Shown: in pieces, positions 28,350-36,709 of the stretch
How positions within the stretch are numbered: the stretch's first letter is position 1
How the letters are laid out: the number at the start of each line of letters is the position of its first letter
Source of the DNA: Mycolicibacterium arenosum
Lineage (GTDB): Bacteria > Actinomycetota > Actinomycetes > Mycobacteriales > Mycobacteriaceae
NCBI RefSeq assembly: GCF_024320865.1
Contig: NZ_JANDBD010000002.1
Coordinates: 1 to 64,000 of the forward strand
Length of the DNA stretch: 64,000 bases
Reading direction: 5' to 3'
Position numbers and translations under genes: made by a program
The notes under the pieces: generated by a model
Database searches by the model: none
What the model was told of the DNA's origin: nothing
What the model saw: the letters and a program-made list of their open reading frames with translations, nothing else

Positions 28350-28750
28350 GTGCGCCAACGGTAGAGGTCGGAACTAAGCTGCCGCCGCTGGAGTTGCACG
28401 GCAGCCCGACGTTCATCGTGTCCACCGCGATCGCCACCCGCGACTACCAGGACGTACACCACGACCGGGACCTCGCGCAGGCCAAGGGGTCCAAGGACAT
28501 CTTCGTCAACATCCTCACCGACACGGGTCTGGTGCAGCGGTTCATCACCGACTGGGCCGGCCCCACCGCGGTGATCAAGTCCATCGGGCTGCGACTCGGC
28601 GTGCCGTGGTACGCCTACGACACGGTGACGTTCAACGGTGAGGTCACCGACGTCACCGACGGGCTGATCACACTGAAAGTCGTTGGCAGCAACAGTCTCG
28701 GCGATCACGTCATCGCCAACGCCACCCTGACGATCGGAGAAGGAGCCTGA
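28346..28750 (+). CDS. chsH1: ChsH1: catalytic MaoC-like enoyl-CoA hydratase subunit (Rv3541c homologue)
   Basis: A 134-residue single hot-dog-fold protein. TRDYQDVHHDRDLAQAKGS near residue 32 carries the Asp/His pair of the hydratase-2 motif that ChsH2 lacks, so this subunit supplies catalysis. It partners ChsH2 to hydrate the C17-C20 double bond. ATG overlaps the chsH2 stop (ATGA), and its own stop overlaps the ltp2 start (TGATG), so the three products are made by coupled translation in matched amounts. Confidence 0.94.
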   Translation: MSAPTVEVGTKLPPLELHGSPTFIVSTAIATRDYQDVHHDRDLAQAKGSKDIFVNILTDTGLVQRFITDWAGPTAVIKSIGLRLGVPWYAYDTVTFNGEVTDVTDGLITLKVVGSNSLGDHVIANATLTIGEGA

Positions 28751-29916
28751 TGCCCGGCCCACTGTCCGGCAAGGCCGCGATCGCGGGTATCGGCGCGACC
28801 GACTTCTCCAAGAACTCGGGTCGCAGCGAGCTGCGACTGGCGTCCGAGGCCGTACTCGACGCGCTCGACGACGCGGGACTGACGCCCGCCGACGTCGACG
28901 GCATGGTGACGTTCACGATGGACTCCAACACCGAGGTCGCCGTCGCGCGCGCCACCGGTATCGGTGACCTGAAGTTCTTCTCCAAGATCCACCACGGCGG
29001 CGGCGCGGCCTGCGCGACCGTCCAGCAGGCGGCCATCGCGGTGGCCACCGGCGTCGCGGATTGTGTTGTGGCGTATCGCGCTTTCAACGAGCGCTCCGGC
29101 ATGAGATTCGGTCAGGTCCAGTTGCGGCTGGTGGAGAACGCCGACTCGACCGGTGTCGACAACTCGTTCTCCTACCCGCACGGCCTCTCGACGCCCGCCG
29201 CCCAGGTCGCGATGATCGCCAAGCGCTACATGCACCTGTCCGGCGCGACGAGCCGCGACTTCGGTGCGGTGTCTGTGGCCGACCGCAAGCACGCCGCCAA
29301 AAATCCGAAGGCGTACTTCTACGAGAAGCCGATCACCATCGAGGAGCACCAGAGCTCCCGGTGGATCGCCGAGCCGCTGCGGCTGCTCGACTGCTGCCAG
29401 GAGACCGACGGTGGCGTCGCGCTGGTGATCGTCTCGGCGGAGCGCGCCAAGGACCTCAAGCACCGGCCCGCGGTCATCGAGGCCGCGTCGCAGGGCTCCA
29501 GCCCCGACCAGTACTCGATGGTCAGCTACTACCGGCCGGAACTGGGTCTGCCCGAGATGGGACTGGTCGGCGACCAGCTGTGGGCGCAGTCCGGCCTGAC
29601 GCCCGCCGACATCCAGATGGCGATCCTCTACGACCACTTCACGCCGTTCACGCTGATCCAGCTCGAGGAGCTCGGGTTCTGCGCCAGGGGTGACGCCAAG
29701 GACTTCGTCAAGGACGGCGCCATCGAGGTGGGCGGACGTCTGCCGATCAACACCCACGGCGGACAGCTCGGCGAGGCGTACATCCACGGCATGAACGGCA
29801 TCGCCGAAGGTGTGCGGCAGCTGCGGGGCACGTCGGTGAACCCGGTGCCGGACGTCGAGCACGTGCTCGTCACCGCTGGTACCGGCGTTCCGACGTCGGG
29901 CCTGATCCTCGGCTGA
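28750..29916 (+). CDS. ltp2: Ltp2, steroid side-chain retro-aldolase (thiolase fold)
   Basis: A 388-residue thiolase-like protein: GIGATDFSKNSGRSELRLA near residue 14, HHGGGAACATVQQAAIAVA near residue 82, YDHFTPFTLIQLEELGFC near residue 297 and INTHGGQLGEAYIHGMNG near residue 335. It lacks the full two-cysteine thiolase set, as sterol-carrier-protein-X-like aldolases do. Ltp2 cleaves the 17-hydroxy C22-CoA intermediate to androstadienedione and propionyl-CoA, bound to the DUF35 domain of ChsH2. It ends the igr operon. Confidence 0.94.
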   Translation: MPGPLSGKAAIAGIGATDFSKNSGRSELRLASEAVLDALDDAGLTPADVDGMVTFTMDSNTEVAVARATGIGDLKFFSKIHHGGGAACATVQQAAIAVATGVADCVVAYRAFNERSGMRFGQVQLRLVENADSTGVDNSFSYPHGLSTPAAQVAMIAKRYMHLSGATSRDFGAVSVADRKHAAKNPKAYFYEKPITIEEHQSSRWIAEPLRLLDCCQETDGGVALVIVSAERAKDLKHRPAVIEAASQGSSPDQYSMVSYYRPELGLPEMGLVGDQLWAQSGLTPADIQMAILYDHFTPFTLIQLEELGFCARGDAKDFVKDGAIEVGGRLPINTHGGQLGEAYIHGMNGIAEGVRQLRGTSVNPVPDVEHVLVTAGTGVPTSGLILG

Positions 29917-29967
29917 GCCCGAAAACACGTGCGTCGGCCGGCTCCGGCTCGGCGGTAGCATCGTCGC

Positions 29968-31053
29968 GTGGGGATCCCGCGCGACGTCAGCCCGTACGGC
30001 TCGCAAACCGTCACGGGGCCGGCGTGGCCGAATGTCGAAGAGGAACAGCTCGCCGCCGCGGCGGCGCAGTACGACGCGCTCGCCGCCAAGCTCACCGGCT
30101 CCGTGGTGCCCGAGCAGACCAGCCAGTTGATGAGCATGACCGATAGCTGGCGGGGGCTCGGCGCGGTGGGCGCGTCGGGTGAGGCGACCCGGATCATCGG
30201 AGGACACGAGGCGAACGCCGCCCAGGCCGCGGCGACCGCGATGAAGCTGCGGGCCATGGAGGTCACCGTCGCCAAGACGAAGATGTTGGTGAACGCCACC
30301 GCGACGGAGGTGCAGCAGGAGTGCATGGCGCTGCAGGCGATGGCGGCCGTTGTCAGCAACACGCAGGAACTCATCGAGAGCCGGATCAAGATGGGGCTCT
30401 CGCAGAACATCGCGTACGTCAACGCCAACACCGCCGAACTGGCGGCCACCCTAGGCACACCGCCGGTGATGCACGACCCCGGTGCGCCCCCGACGGCCAG
30501 TGCGCAGCAGGCGGGCCAGAAGGGCGCCGAGCAGTCCACGCAGATGATGGGTCAGATGTTGAGCATGGCCACCCAGCTGCCGGGGCAGCTGATGGGCATG
30601 GCGACTCAGGCGCCGCAGCAGCTGATGCAACCGCTGCAGCAGCTGTCGCAACCGCTGCAGCAGCTGACGTCGATGTTCGGGGGCAAGGGCGGTGGCGCGA
30701 GTTCGCCGTCGCCGTTCTCGGCGTTCTCCAATCATCCGCTCGCGGGCGGCTCGGGTGCCGGCGGTGGCGGCGGAATGACCAAGGCCGCTTCGGTTCCCGG
30801 CTCCGGCGGGGTGCCAGCGCAGACGTCGTTGATGGGCAACCTGGTGGGCAGCGCACCGACGGCGGCGGCAGCAGTCGGCGCCGGCGGAGGCGGGGTCGCG
30901 GGGCTGGCGCCGGTGGGCGCGGGGGTCGGCGGCGGAGGCATGGGCATGATGCCGCACCGTGGAGCAGAGGGCGGGGGCGGCACGGCGGCATCGCTCGCAC
31001 CGCCGCCGGCGCTCGACTACGACGTGGACGAGGACACCGACGATGACTGGTGA
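29968..31053 (+). CDS. PPE-like WxG-containing type VII secretion substrate
   Basis: A 361-residue protein. Residues 1-150 look like a PPE helical bundle: AWPNVEEEQLAAAAAQYDALAAKL (helix 1), then a DSWRGLG turn carrying WxG at residues 61-63, then long Ala-rich helices ending NANTAELAATLGTPP. The rest is low complexity: a Gln/Pro repeat near residue 225 and Gly/Ala-rich runs, ending in an acidic EDTDDDW tail. It lacks the classic N-terminal PPE triplet. The start is GTG with TAGCAT six bases ahead, suggesting a leaderless transcript. It is paired with a PE-like gene 18 bases downstream and occupies the locus of PPE63 in M. tuberculosis. Confidence 0.7.
   Translation: MGIPRDVSPYGSQTVTGPAWPNVEEEQLAAAAAQYDALAAKLTGSVVPEQTSQLMSMTDSWRGLGAVGASGEATRIIGGHEANAAQAAATAMKLRAMEVTVAKTKMLVNATATEVQQECMALQAMAAVVSNTQELIESRIKMGLSQNIAYVNANTAELAATLGTPPVMHDPGAPPTASAQQAGQKGAEQSTQMMGQMLSMATQLPGQLMGMATQAPQQLMQPLQQLSQPLQQLTSMFGGKGGGASSPSPFSAFSNHPLAGGSGAGGGGGMTKAASVPGSGGVPAQTSLMGNLVGSAPTAAAAVGAGGGGVAGLAPVGAGVGGGGMGMMPHRGAEGGGGTAASLAPPPALDYDVDEDTDDDW
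30628..30669 (+). repeat. Two tandem 21-base repeats in the PPE-like gene
   Basis: The unit CAACCGCTGCAGCAGCTG plus TCG or ACG occurs twice head to tail, encoding QPLQQLS QPLQQLT. A partial third unit lies just upstream. Suggests local slippage-driven length variation in the disordered tail. Confidence 0.75.
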
Positions 31054-31071
31054 TCCGGCGAAGGTGACACG

Positions 31072-31806
31072 ATGAACAATCCGATTTTCGAGAAGCCCGA
31101 GAGCATTTCGTGGAATCCGGCATCGGTGGCGTTGCCCCCGTTGCCGTCGATTCAGGCCGGTGAGGATTCGATGAGCGCGACCATCTCGGCCGCGATTCCG
31201 GCGCTGCACGCGGAGATGACCGCGAGCGTGACCTCGTTGCAGGCGAAGGAGGGCATGTTCTCCGGCAAGGTGGTCGATGCGCAGTCGGCCTATCAGAACA
31301 CCGATGACGCCGGCGGCCAGGCGGTGGGCCAACTGGGCGGTCAGATGGGCCAGATGGCACAGCAGGCGGCGAGCGCCGCGAGCAAGGGTGGCGAATCCGG
31401 CGGTGGTGGAGGCATTTTCAGCAGCCTGATGGAACAGGCCATGAAGGCGGTCCAGGGCGCGACCGAAAGCTCACAGGGCCAGTCAGGTGAGGGCACCGAT
31501 GGGCACGGCGCTCAGGGGCACCAGTCGGCCGGTATGGCGGGCCCGCCCGCGAGCCAGTCGTCGAATGCAGGCGGCTCCACTCCTTCCGGCGACGGGCAGA
31601 AGGACGGATCGGGAAGAGGCGGTGACGGACGGCCCGCCCAGGAGCGCGACACGACTCGGGGCGAGCCCACCGAGCGGGCTCCGCTGGGACAGCCGCCGGC
31701 GGCAGCGGCGGGACCCGGCGACCGTCCGCACGCCGCGGTTCCTGCTCCGGTGTCTCCGCCGCCGAGTTCGCGCGGCACCGACGCGGACGTATCGCGAAAC
31801 CTGTAA
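31072..31806 (+). CDS. PE-like type VII secretion partner with a YxxxD signal
   Basis: A 244-residue protein. An N-terminal segment with no signal peptide is followed by two helices (residues 34-58 and 60-73), then AYQNTDD, which gives the YxxxD type VII export signal at Tyr74-Asp78. The C-terminal 140 residues are Gly/Ser/Pro-rich and disordered. The helix-turn-helix plus YxxxD layout is that of PE/EspJ-like substrates. The upstream gene supplies the matching WxG partner, so the two probably form a heterodimer exported by an ESX system not encoded in this window. Function is unknown. Confidence 0.7.
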   Translation: MNNPIFEKPESISWNPASVALPPLPSIQAGEDSMSATISAAIPALHAEMTASVTSLQAKEGMFSGKVVDAQSAYQNTDDAGGQAVGQLGGQMGQMAQQAASAASKGGESGGGGGIFSSLMEQAMKAVQGATESSQGQSGEGTDGHGAQGHQSAGMAGPPASQSSNAGGSTPSGDGQKDGSGRGGDGRPAQERDTTRGEPTERAPLGQPPAAAAGPGDRPHAAVPAPVSPPPSSRGTDADVSRNL

Positions 31807-31821
31807 CCCGCTCGTGTCCGG

Positions 31822-32184
31822 CTACCCCAGAATGCGCAGGAGTCCGGTGCGGCCGTTGCCGATGTTCACCGCGCCGAGGTTGCCCCCGCCGACCTGAACC
31901 AGTCCGACGTTGCCCGCGCCGACGTTGACGAGGCCGCCGTTGAGCGCACCGATGTTCGCGACACCGCCGTTGAGCGTGCCGATGTTGGCGATGCCGACGT
32001 TGGGGCCACCGATGTTGAGCAGGCCACTGTTGAAGCTGCCGAGGTTCGCGATGCCGGTGTTGCCCGAACCGCCGAGAAGACCGTTCGCGATGCCTGTGTT
32101 GCCGGTTCCGGGGCCCAGCAGATTGTTGGCGATACCGCTGTTTCCGGTGCCGCCGTTGAGCAGGCCGCTGTTTCCGGGCGTCAT
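31822..32184 (-). CDS. Stand-alone NxGxxNxG pentapeptide-type repeat protein (MPTR-like)
   Basis: About 120 residues built almost wholly from the repeat N-x-G-x-x-N-x-G, for example GNTGIANLGSFNSGLLNIG, as in the tails of PPE-MPTR proteins. No PPE domain precedes it. The ATG at 32184 starts the repeat; a GTG at 32226 would add 14 codons rich in Cys and Leu. The upstream 150 bases are notably AT-rich for this genome. It may be the severed tail of a PPE-MPTR gene or an independent small beta-solenoid protein. It sits between the PPE-like pair and hsd4B. Confidence 0.6.
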   Translation of the reverse strand: MTPGNSGLLNGGTGNSGIANNLLGPGTGNTGIANGLLGGSGNTGIANLGSFNSGLLNIGGPNVGIANIGTLNGGVANIGALNGGLVNVGAGNVGLVQVGGGNLGAVNIGNGRTGLLRILG

Positions 32185-32324
32185 GCCGCTGAGCAGTAGA
32201 TGTACACAGCACAGCAAACATTTCACGGTAACCGCAGGAAAGCGGGACGCAATCGTCGCAGCCCGACTGCTCCAAGGGCGATTGGCAAACGATTTCGTAG
32301 GTCGAATGTAGTGCTACAAGCGAT

Positions 32325-32349
32325 TAAACAACATTTCAGCAACTGAAAT
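32325..32349 (-). terminator. Putative terminator of the kstD-hsd4B transcript
   Basis: On the minus strand, arms ATTTCAG and CTGAAAT with a 3-base loop are followed by TGTTGTTTAAT, just past the hsd4B stop. The stem is short and AT-rich but has a T-rich trailer. Confidence 0.5.
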
Positions 32350-32355
32350 GATCCC

Positions 32356-33216
32356 TCAGGCGGGAGTGAACTCCACACCGGCCAGGGCCACGGCGTCGTC
32401 GCGTTCGGGCACCGTGACCACCGCGAGGTAGCCGTCGCCCTCGGACCAGATGCTCACCTTCAGCGTCTCGCCGGGGAAGACGACTCCGGCGAACCGGGCG
32501 CCGTAGCTGCCGACACGCGCGGCGTCGCCGTCGAGCAGGAGGTCGGTCATGGCCTTGGCCGTCATCCCGTAGGTGCACAGGCCGTGCAGGATCGGCTTGG
32601 GAAAGCCTGCCGCCGAGGCGAATTCGGGGTCGGAATGCAGAGGGTTGCGGTCACCGCACATCCGGTAGAGCAGCGCCTGCTGGGGTGACACCGGAATCGC
32701 GACCTCGTGGTCGGGTGCGCGAGCCGGCGGCTCCGATGACGTGGACGGCCCGCGCTCACCACCGAAACCGCCCTCACCCCTGGCGAAGATCGACCGGCGC
32801 TGCGTCCACAGCAACGTGCCGTCGGGCGAGGTGACCTCGGTCTCCGACCAGATGACCGCGGCTTTGCCCTTGTCCCAGATGTCGGTGAATCGCGTGACCG
32901 CGATACCGGTGCCCGTCGCGGGAATCGGGCCGGGCACCGTGACGGCCTCACTGGCGTGCAGCACCCTCGACAGTTCGATGTCGATGCCGGGGAACTGCAC
33001 CGTCGGCGCCTCGGTCATGTGGAAGCTCTGCGCCACGTTGCCGAACGTCGGCAGCACCTGGGGGGTGTCGTCGGTCAGGTAGCGCAGCTCGCGCACGTCC
33101 ATCGGGTCCTGGCCCGCACCGAGGCCGAGGTGGTAGAGCTGCACGTCGCTGCTGCTCCAGGAGAACTCGGCGGGCGGCAGTTCGGAACCCAGCGCAACGC
33201 TCAGATCGATTGGCAT
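32356..33216 (-). CDS. hsd4B: Hsd4B, MaoC-family 2-enoyl-CoA hydratase (Rv3538 homologue)
   Basis: A 286-residue double hot-dog hydratase. The N-terminal half has FSWSSSDVQLYHLGLGAG, and the C-terminal half carries the hydratase-2 motif YRMCGDRNPLHSDPEFA with its catalytic Asp/His, then FPKPILHGLCTYG. It hydrates steroid side-chain enoyl-CoAs in the beta-oxidation cycles. The flexible linker between halves is Ser/Pro-rich (residues 155-175). It begins one base after the kstD stop and is therefore in the kstD operon, with the KstR box at 34909-34922 controlling both. Confidence 0.9.
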   Translation of the reverse strand: MPIDLSVALGSELPPAEFSWSSSDVQLYHLGLGAGQDPMDVRELRYLTDDTPQVLPTFGNVAQSFHMTEAPTVQFPGIDIELSRVLHASEAVTVPGPIPATGTGIAVTRFTDIWDKGKAAVIWSETEVTSPDGTLLWTQRRSIFARGEGGFGGERGPSTSSEPPARAPDHEVAIPVSPQQALLYRMCGDRNPLHSDPEFASAAGFPKPILHGLCTYGMTAKAMTDLLLDGDAARVGSYGARFAGVVFPGETLKVSIWSEGDGYLAVVTVPERDDAVALAGVEFTPA

Positions 33217-33217
33217 G

Positions 33218-34906
33218 CTACTTCTTTCCGGCTCCGGCGATGTGCAGTGCCGCCAGGTACCCGAAGGTCATGGCGGGCCCGATGGTTCCGCCGGGGCCGG
33301 GGTAGGTGTGGCCCATCACCGGTGAGCTGGCGTTGCCCGCGACGTAGAGCCCCTCGATCACGGAGTCGTCGTCGCGGAGGGCGCGACCGTGCACGTCGGT
33401 ACGGACACCGCCCTTGGTGCCGAGGTCGCCCGGCACCATCTTCGCGGCGTAGTACGGCCCGTGACTGATCTCGCCGAGGTTCGGGTTGGGCTTGTTCGTC
33501 GGATCGCCGTAGTACCGGTCGTACGCACTCTCGCCGCGCTTGAAATCCTCGTCGACACCCGAACGGGCGAACCCGTTGAAGCGCTCGACGGTGGCCTGGA
33601 AGGCGTCGGCGGGCAGGCCGGTCTTCTCGGCGAGTTCGGCCAGTGAATCGGCCTTCACGATGACGCCCGACTCCAGCCACTTCGATGGAATGCGTTGTCC
33701 CGGTTGCAGACCCGCGAAGATGAAGCGGTCGCGGTACTGCTGGTCGAAGATCAACCAGGCCGGGATGTTCTCGCCGGGCCCGGCTCCCTGACCGTACTGG
33801 CCCCCGTACATGTGGTGGCAGGCTTCGACGTAGGGCATCGACTCGTTCATGAACCGCTTGCCCGCCATGTTGACGATGATCGAGCCGGGGGAGTTGCGTT
33901 CCGACAACGCGAACCACGGCGCACCCTCGAGCGGCACAGTCGGGCCCCACCAGGCGTCCTCCATGAGCTCCAGTGCAGCGCCGAGCTTCTCGGCCGCGAG
34001 GATGCCGTCGCCGGTGTTGGCCACCGCGCCGACGGTCCACTCCGTGGTGATCGGCGCGCGCTGGTACTTCACCCGCATCTGCTCGTTGTGCTCGAACCCG
34101 CCGCTGCCGAGGATCACCGCGCGCCGCGCCTTGATCAGCCGCGGCTCAGCGCTTTCCGGCTCGGTGGTGTCGCGGACGTACACCCCCTTGACGACGCCGT
34201 CCTCGACGTGGAGGTCGGTCAGCGCGGTGTTCAGCTGGACCGGCACCCCCGCCCGCTGCAGGCCGATGCGCAGCGGTGCGATCAGGGCGCGGCCCATGCC
34301 GACCAGATTCTTGCCGGTGGCATTCGCCCACACGGAGCGCACGCCGACTTTGAGGCTGCGCAGCAGGCCGCGCGGATGCCGCTTGAGCTGGTTGAGCCGG
34401 ACGTAGTCCTGCTGCATCACCACCATGTTCAACGGCACCTTGCCGTACGGCGGCTCGAGGCCCTTCTCGTCCGAGCCGAGTTTCTTCGCGTTGAACGGCT
34501 TAGGTTCCACGGACCGGCCGCTGGGCTTTCCGCCCGCGGTCTCCGGGTAGTAGTCGGAGTAGCCCGGCACCCAGCACAGCTTCAGCGGCGAGTTCGCCAG
34601 CACGAAGGACAGCATCTCCGGGCCGCGCTCCAGATAGGTGTCGATCTTCTCGGCGGGAACCACATCGCCGATGATCGAGTGCAGGTAGGTGCGGGCCGCT
34701 TCGGCGGTGTCCTTGACGCCGTCGCGCTCGAGGATCTCGTTGTTCGGAATCCAGACGCCGCCACCCGACCGCGCGGTGGAACCTCCATAGTGCGGTGCCT
34801 TCTCAACGACTACTGTCGAGAGGCCCTGATGGGCCGCGGTGAGGGCGGCGACCATGCCGGCGGCGCCGCTGCCGACCACGACGACGTCGTACTCCTGCTC
34901 AGTCAT
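33218..34906 (-). CDS. kstD: KstD, 3-ketosteroid delta-1-dehydrogenase
   Basis: A 562-residue flavoprotein. FAD-binding VVVGSGAAGMVAALTAA lies near residue 10, followed by HYGGSTARSGGGVWIPNN, FAD-contacting GNASSPVMGHTYPGPGG and GTIGPAMTFGYLAALH near residue 530. The Tyr in HTYPGPGG corresponds to the catalytic Tyr487 known from Rhodococcus KstD1. It desaturates ring A at C1-C2. The ATG at 34906 (MTEQEYD) is chosen; the frame upstream runs through the KstR box. The box starts two bases upstream, so the mRNA leader must be very short or absent. Confidence 0.95.
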   Translation of the reverse strand: MTEQEYDVVVVGSGAAGMVAALTAAHQGLSTVVVEKAPHYGGSTARSGGGVWIPNNEILERDGVKDTAEAARTYLHSIIGDVVPAEKIDTYLERGPEMLSFVLANSPLKLCWVPGYSDYYPETAGGKPSGRSVEPKPFNAKKLGSDEKGLEPPYGKVPLNMVVMQQDYVRLNQLKRHPRGLLRSLKVGVRSVWANATGKNLVGMGRALIAPLRIGLQRAGVPVQLNTALTDLHVEDGVVKGVYVRDTTEPESAEPRLIKARRAVILGSGGFEHNEQMRVKYQRAPITTEWTVGAVANTGDGILAAEKLGAALELMEDAWWGPTVPLEGAPWFALSERNSPGSIIVNMAGKRFMNESMPYVEACHHMYGGQYGQGAGPGENIPAWLIFDQQYRDRFIFAGLQPGQRIPSKWLESGVIVKADSLAELAEKTGLPADAFQATVERFNGFARSGVDEDFKRGESAYDRYYGDPTNKPNPNLGEISHGPYYAAKMVPGDLGTKGGVRTDVHGRALRDDDSVIEGLYVAGNASSPVMGHTYPGPGGTIGPAMTFGYLAALHIAGAGKK

Positions 34907-34908
34907 AG

Positions 34909-34922
34909 TAGAACACGTTATA
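34909..34922. promoter_or_regulatory. KstR operator between kstD and hsaE
   Basis: TAGAACACGTTATA fits TnnAACnnGTTnnA. It abuts the kstD start codon and lies 58 bases before the hsaE ATG, so it can control both divergent operons. Confidence 0.92.
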
Positions 34923-34980
34923 GAATTGCCCGGCCGAACCACAACAGGGCCGGTCGAACAGACGAGGGGACTTCACTTCC

Positions 34981-35766
34981 ATGTTGCCCGTTGAGGTGCG
35001 CGAACAACTCGCAGCCGACCTCGCGCAGGCGGAGCGCAGCCGCCAGCCGATCACCCCGCTGACCGATGGCAATCCGTCTATCGACGTGGTCGATGCCTAC
35101 GAGATTCAGCTGATCAACATCCGTCAGCGGGTGGCCGACGGCGCACGCGTCATCGGCCACAAGGTGGGCCTCTCGTCGGAGGCCATGCAGAAGATGATGA
35201 ACGTCGATGAACCCGACTACGGCCACCTTCTGGCCGACATGGAGGTGTTCGAGGATCAGCCCGTGAAGGCGGGCACGTTCCTCTACCCGCGCGTCGAGGT
35301 GGAGGTCGGCTTCATCCTCGCCGACGACCTGCCGGGCGAGGGGTGCACCGAGGACGACGTGCTCGCCGCGACCGCCGCCTACGCCCCGTCGATCGAGTTG
35401 ATCGACACCCGGATCACCGACTGGAAGATCAAGCTCTGCGACACGATCGCGGATAACGCGTCGTCGGCGGGGTGGGTGCTCGGCAAGGAGCGGGTGTCGC
35501 CCAAGGACATCGACATCAAGAACATCGACGCGGTGCTGCGCCGCAACGGCGAGGTCGTCGCCGAGGGGCGCAGCGACGCGGTACTCGGGAATCCGGTGAC
35601 GTCGGTGGCGTGGCTGGCCCGCAAGGTCGACCAGTTCGGGGTTCGGTTGAAGGCGGGCGACATCGTGCTTCCCGGCTCGTGCACGCGTGCGATAGATGCA
35701 CGTCCAGGTGACGATTTCGTAGCCGATTTCGCCGGACTAGGTTCAGTACATCTTTCTTTCGAGTGA
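34981..35766 (+). CDS. hsaE: HsaE, 2-hydroxypentadienoate hydratase
   Basis: A 261-residue FAH-superfamily hydratase: [19 protein letters not shown] near residue 48, the metal-ligand region [17 protein letters not shown] near residue 103 with two Glu, [14 protein letters not shown] near residue 140, and [18 protein letters not shown] near residue 225. It hydrates 2-hydroxyhexa-2,4-dienoate from ring A to 4-hydroxy-2-oxohexanoate. It is the first gene of hsaE-hsaG-hsaF, in the same order as Rv3536c-Rv3534c, and begins just downstream of the shared KstR box. Confidence 0.95.
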   Translation: MLPVEVREQLAADLAQAERSRQPITPLTDGNPSIDVVDAYEIQLINIRQRVADGARVIGHKVGLSSEAMQKMMNVDEPDYGHLLADMEVFEDQPVKAGTFLYPRVEVEVGFILADDLPGEGCTEDDVLAATAAYAPSIELIDTRITDWKIKLCDTIADNASSAGWVLGKERVSPKDIDIKNIDAVLRRNGEVVAEGRSDAVLGNPVTSVAWLARKVDQFGVRLKAGDIVLPGSCTRAIDARPGDDFVADFAGLGSVHLSFE

Positions 35767-35776
35767 GGGAGTCCCC

Positions 35777-36709
35777 ATGCCCGACAAGGCGTCCGTTGCG
35801 ATCGTCGGATCCGGCAACATCAGCACCGACCTGTTGTACAAGCTGCTGCGGTCCGAGTGGCTGGAGCCGCGCTGGATGATCGGCATCGACCCCGAGAGTG
35901 AGGGTCTGGCGCGGGCCCGCACGCTCGGGTTGGAGACGTCGCACGAGGGTGTCGACTGGCTGCTGTCGCAGTCCGAGTTGCCGGATCTGGTGTTCGAGGC
36001 CACCTCGGCGTACGTGCATCGCGACGCCGCGCCGCGCTACGAGGCGGCCGGGATCCGGGCGATCGATCTGACACCCGCGGCGGTCGGGCCGGGGGTGATC
36101 CCGCCTGCGAACCTGCGCGCGCACGTGGACGCCCCCAACGTGAACATGGTGACGTGCGGCGGGCAGGCCACCATCCCGATGGTCTACGCAGTGTGTGCCG
36201 CAGTCGCCGGACAAGGGGGAGTCGTGCCGTACGCGGAGATCGTGGCGTCGGTGTCGTCGGCGTCGGCCGGACCGGGAACGCGGGCCAACATCGACGAGTT
36301 CACCAAGACCACCAGTGCGGGTGTCGAGGTGATCGGGGGGGCGAAGCGCGGTAAGGCGATCATCATCCTGAACCCGGCGGATCCGCCGATGATCATGCGC
36401 GACACCATCTTCTGCGCGATTCCCGAGGACGCCGACCACGACGCGATCACGCAGTCGATCACCGACGTCGTCGCCGAGGTGCAGACCTACGTGCCGGGGT
36501 ACCGGTTGCTCAACGAGCCGCAGTTCGACGAGCCGACGGTGTACAACGGCGGCAACCACCTCGTCACCGTGTTCGTGGAAGTGGAGGGTGCCGGTGACTA
36601 TCTGCCGCCGTACGCCGGGAACCTGGACATCATGACCGCCGCGGCCACCAAGGTCGGCGAAGAGATCGCCAAAGAGGTTCTGGCTGCGACGACTGGAGGT
36701 CACGCATGA
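35777..36709 (+). CDS. hsaG: HsaG, acylating acetaldehyde/propionaldehyde dehydrogenase
   Basis: A 310-residue NAD-dependent aldehyde dehydrogenase of the DmpF/BphJ type: [18 protein letters not shown] near residue 6, the nucleophilic Cys in [15 protein letters not shown] near residue 128, [16 protein letters not shown] near residue 160 and [20 protein letters not shown] near residue 255. It converts propanal, channelled from HsaF, to propionyl-CoA. GAGGGA lies seven bases ahead of the ATG. It overlaps hsaF by four bases, as expected for two subunits of one channelling complex. Confidence 0.96.
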   Translation: MPDKASVAIVGSGNISTDLLYKLLRSEWLEPRWMIGIDPESEGLARARTLGLETSHEGVDWLLSQSELPDLVFEATSAYVHRDAAPRYEAAGIRAIDLTPAAVGPGVIPPANLRAHVDAPNVNMVTCGGQATIPMVYAVCAAVAGQGGVVPYAEIVASVSSASAGPGTRANIDEFTKTTSAGVEVIGGAKRGKAIIILNPADPPMIMRDTIFCAIPEDADHDAITQSITDVVAEVQTYVPGYRLLNEPQFDEPTVYNGGNHLVTVFVEVEGAGDYLPPYAGNLDIMTAAATKVGEEIAKEVLAATTGGHA

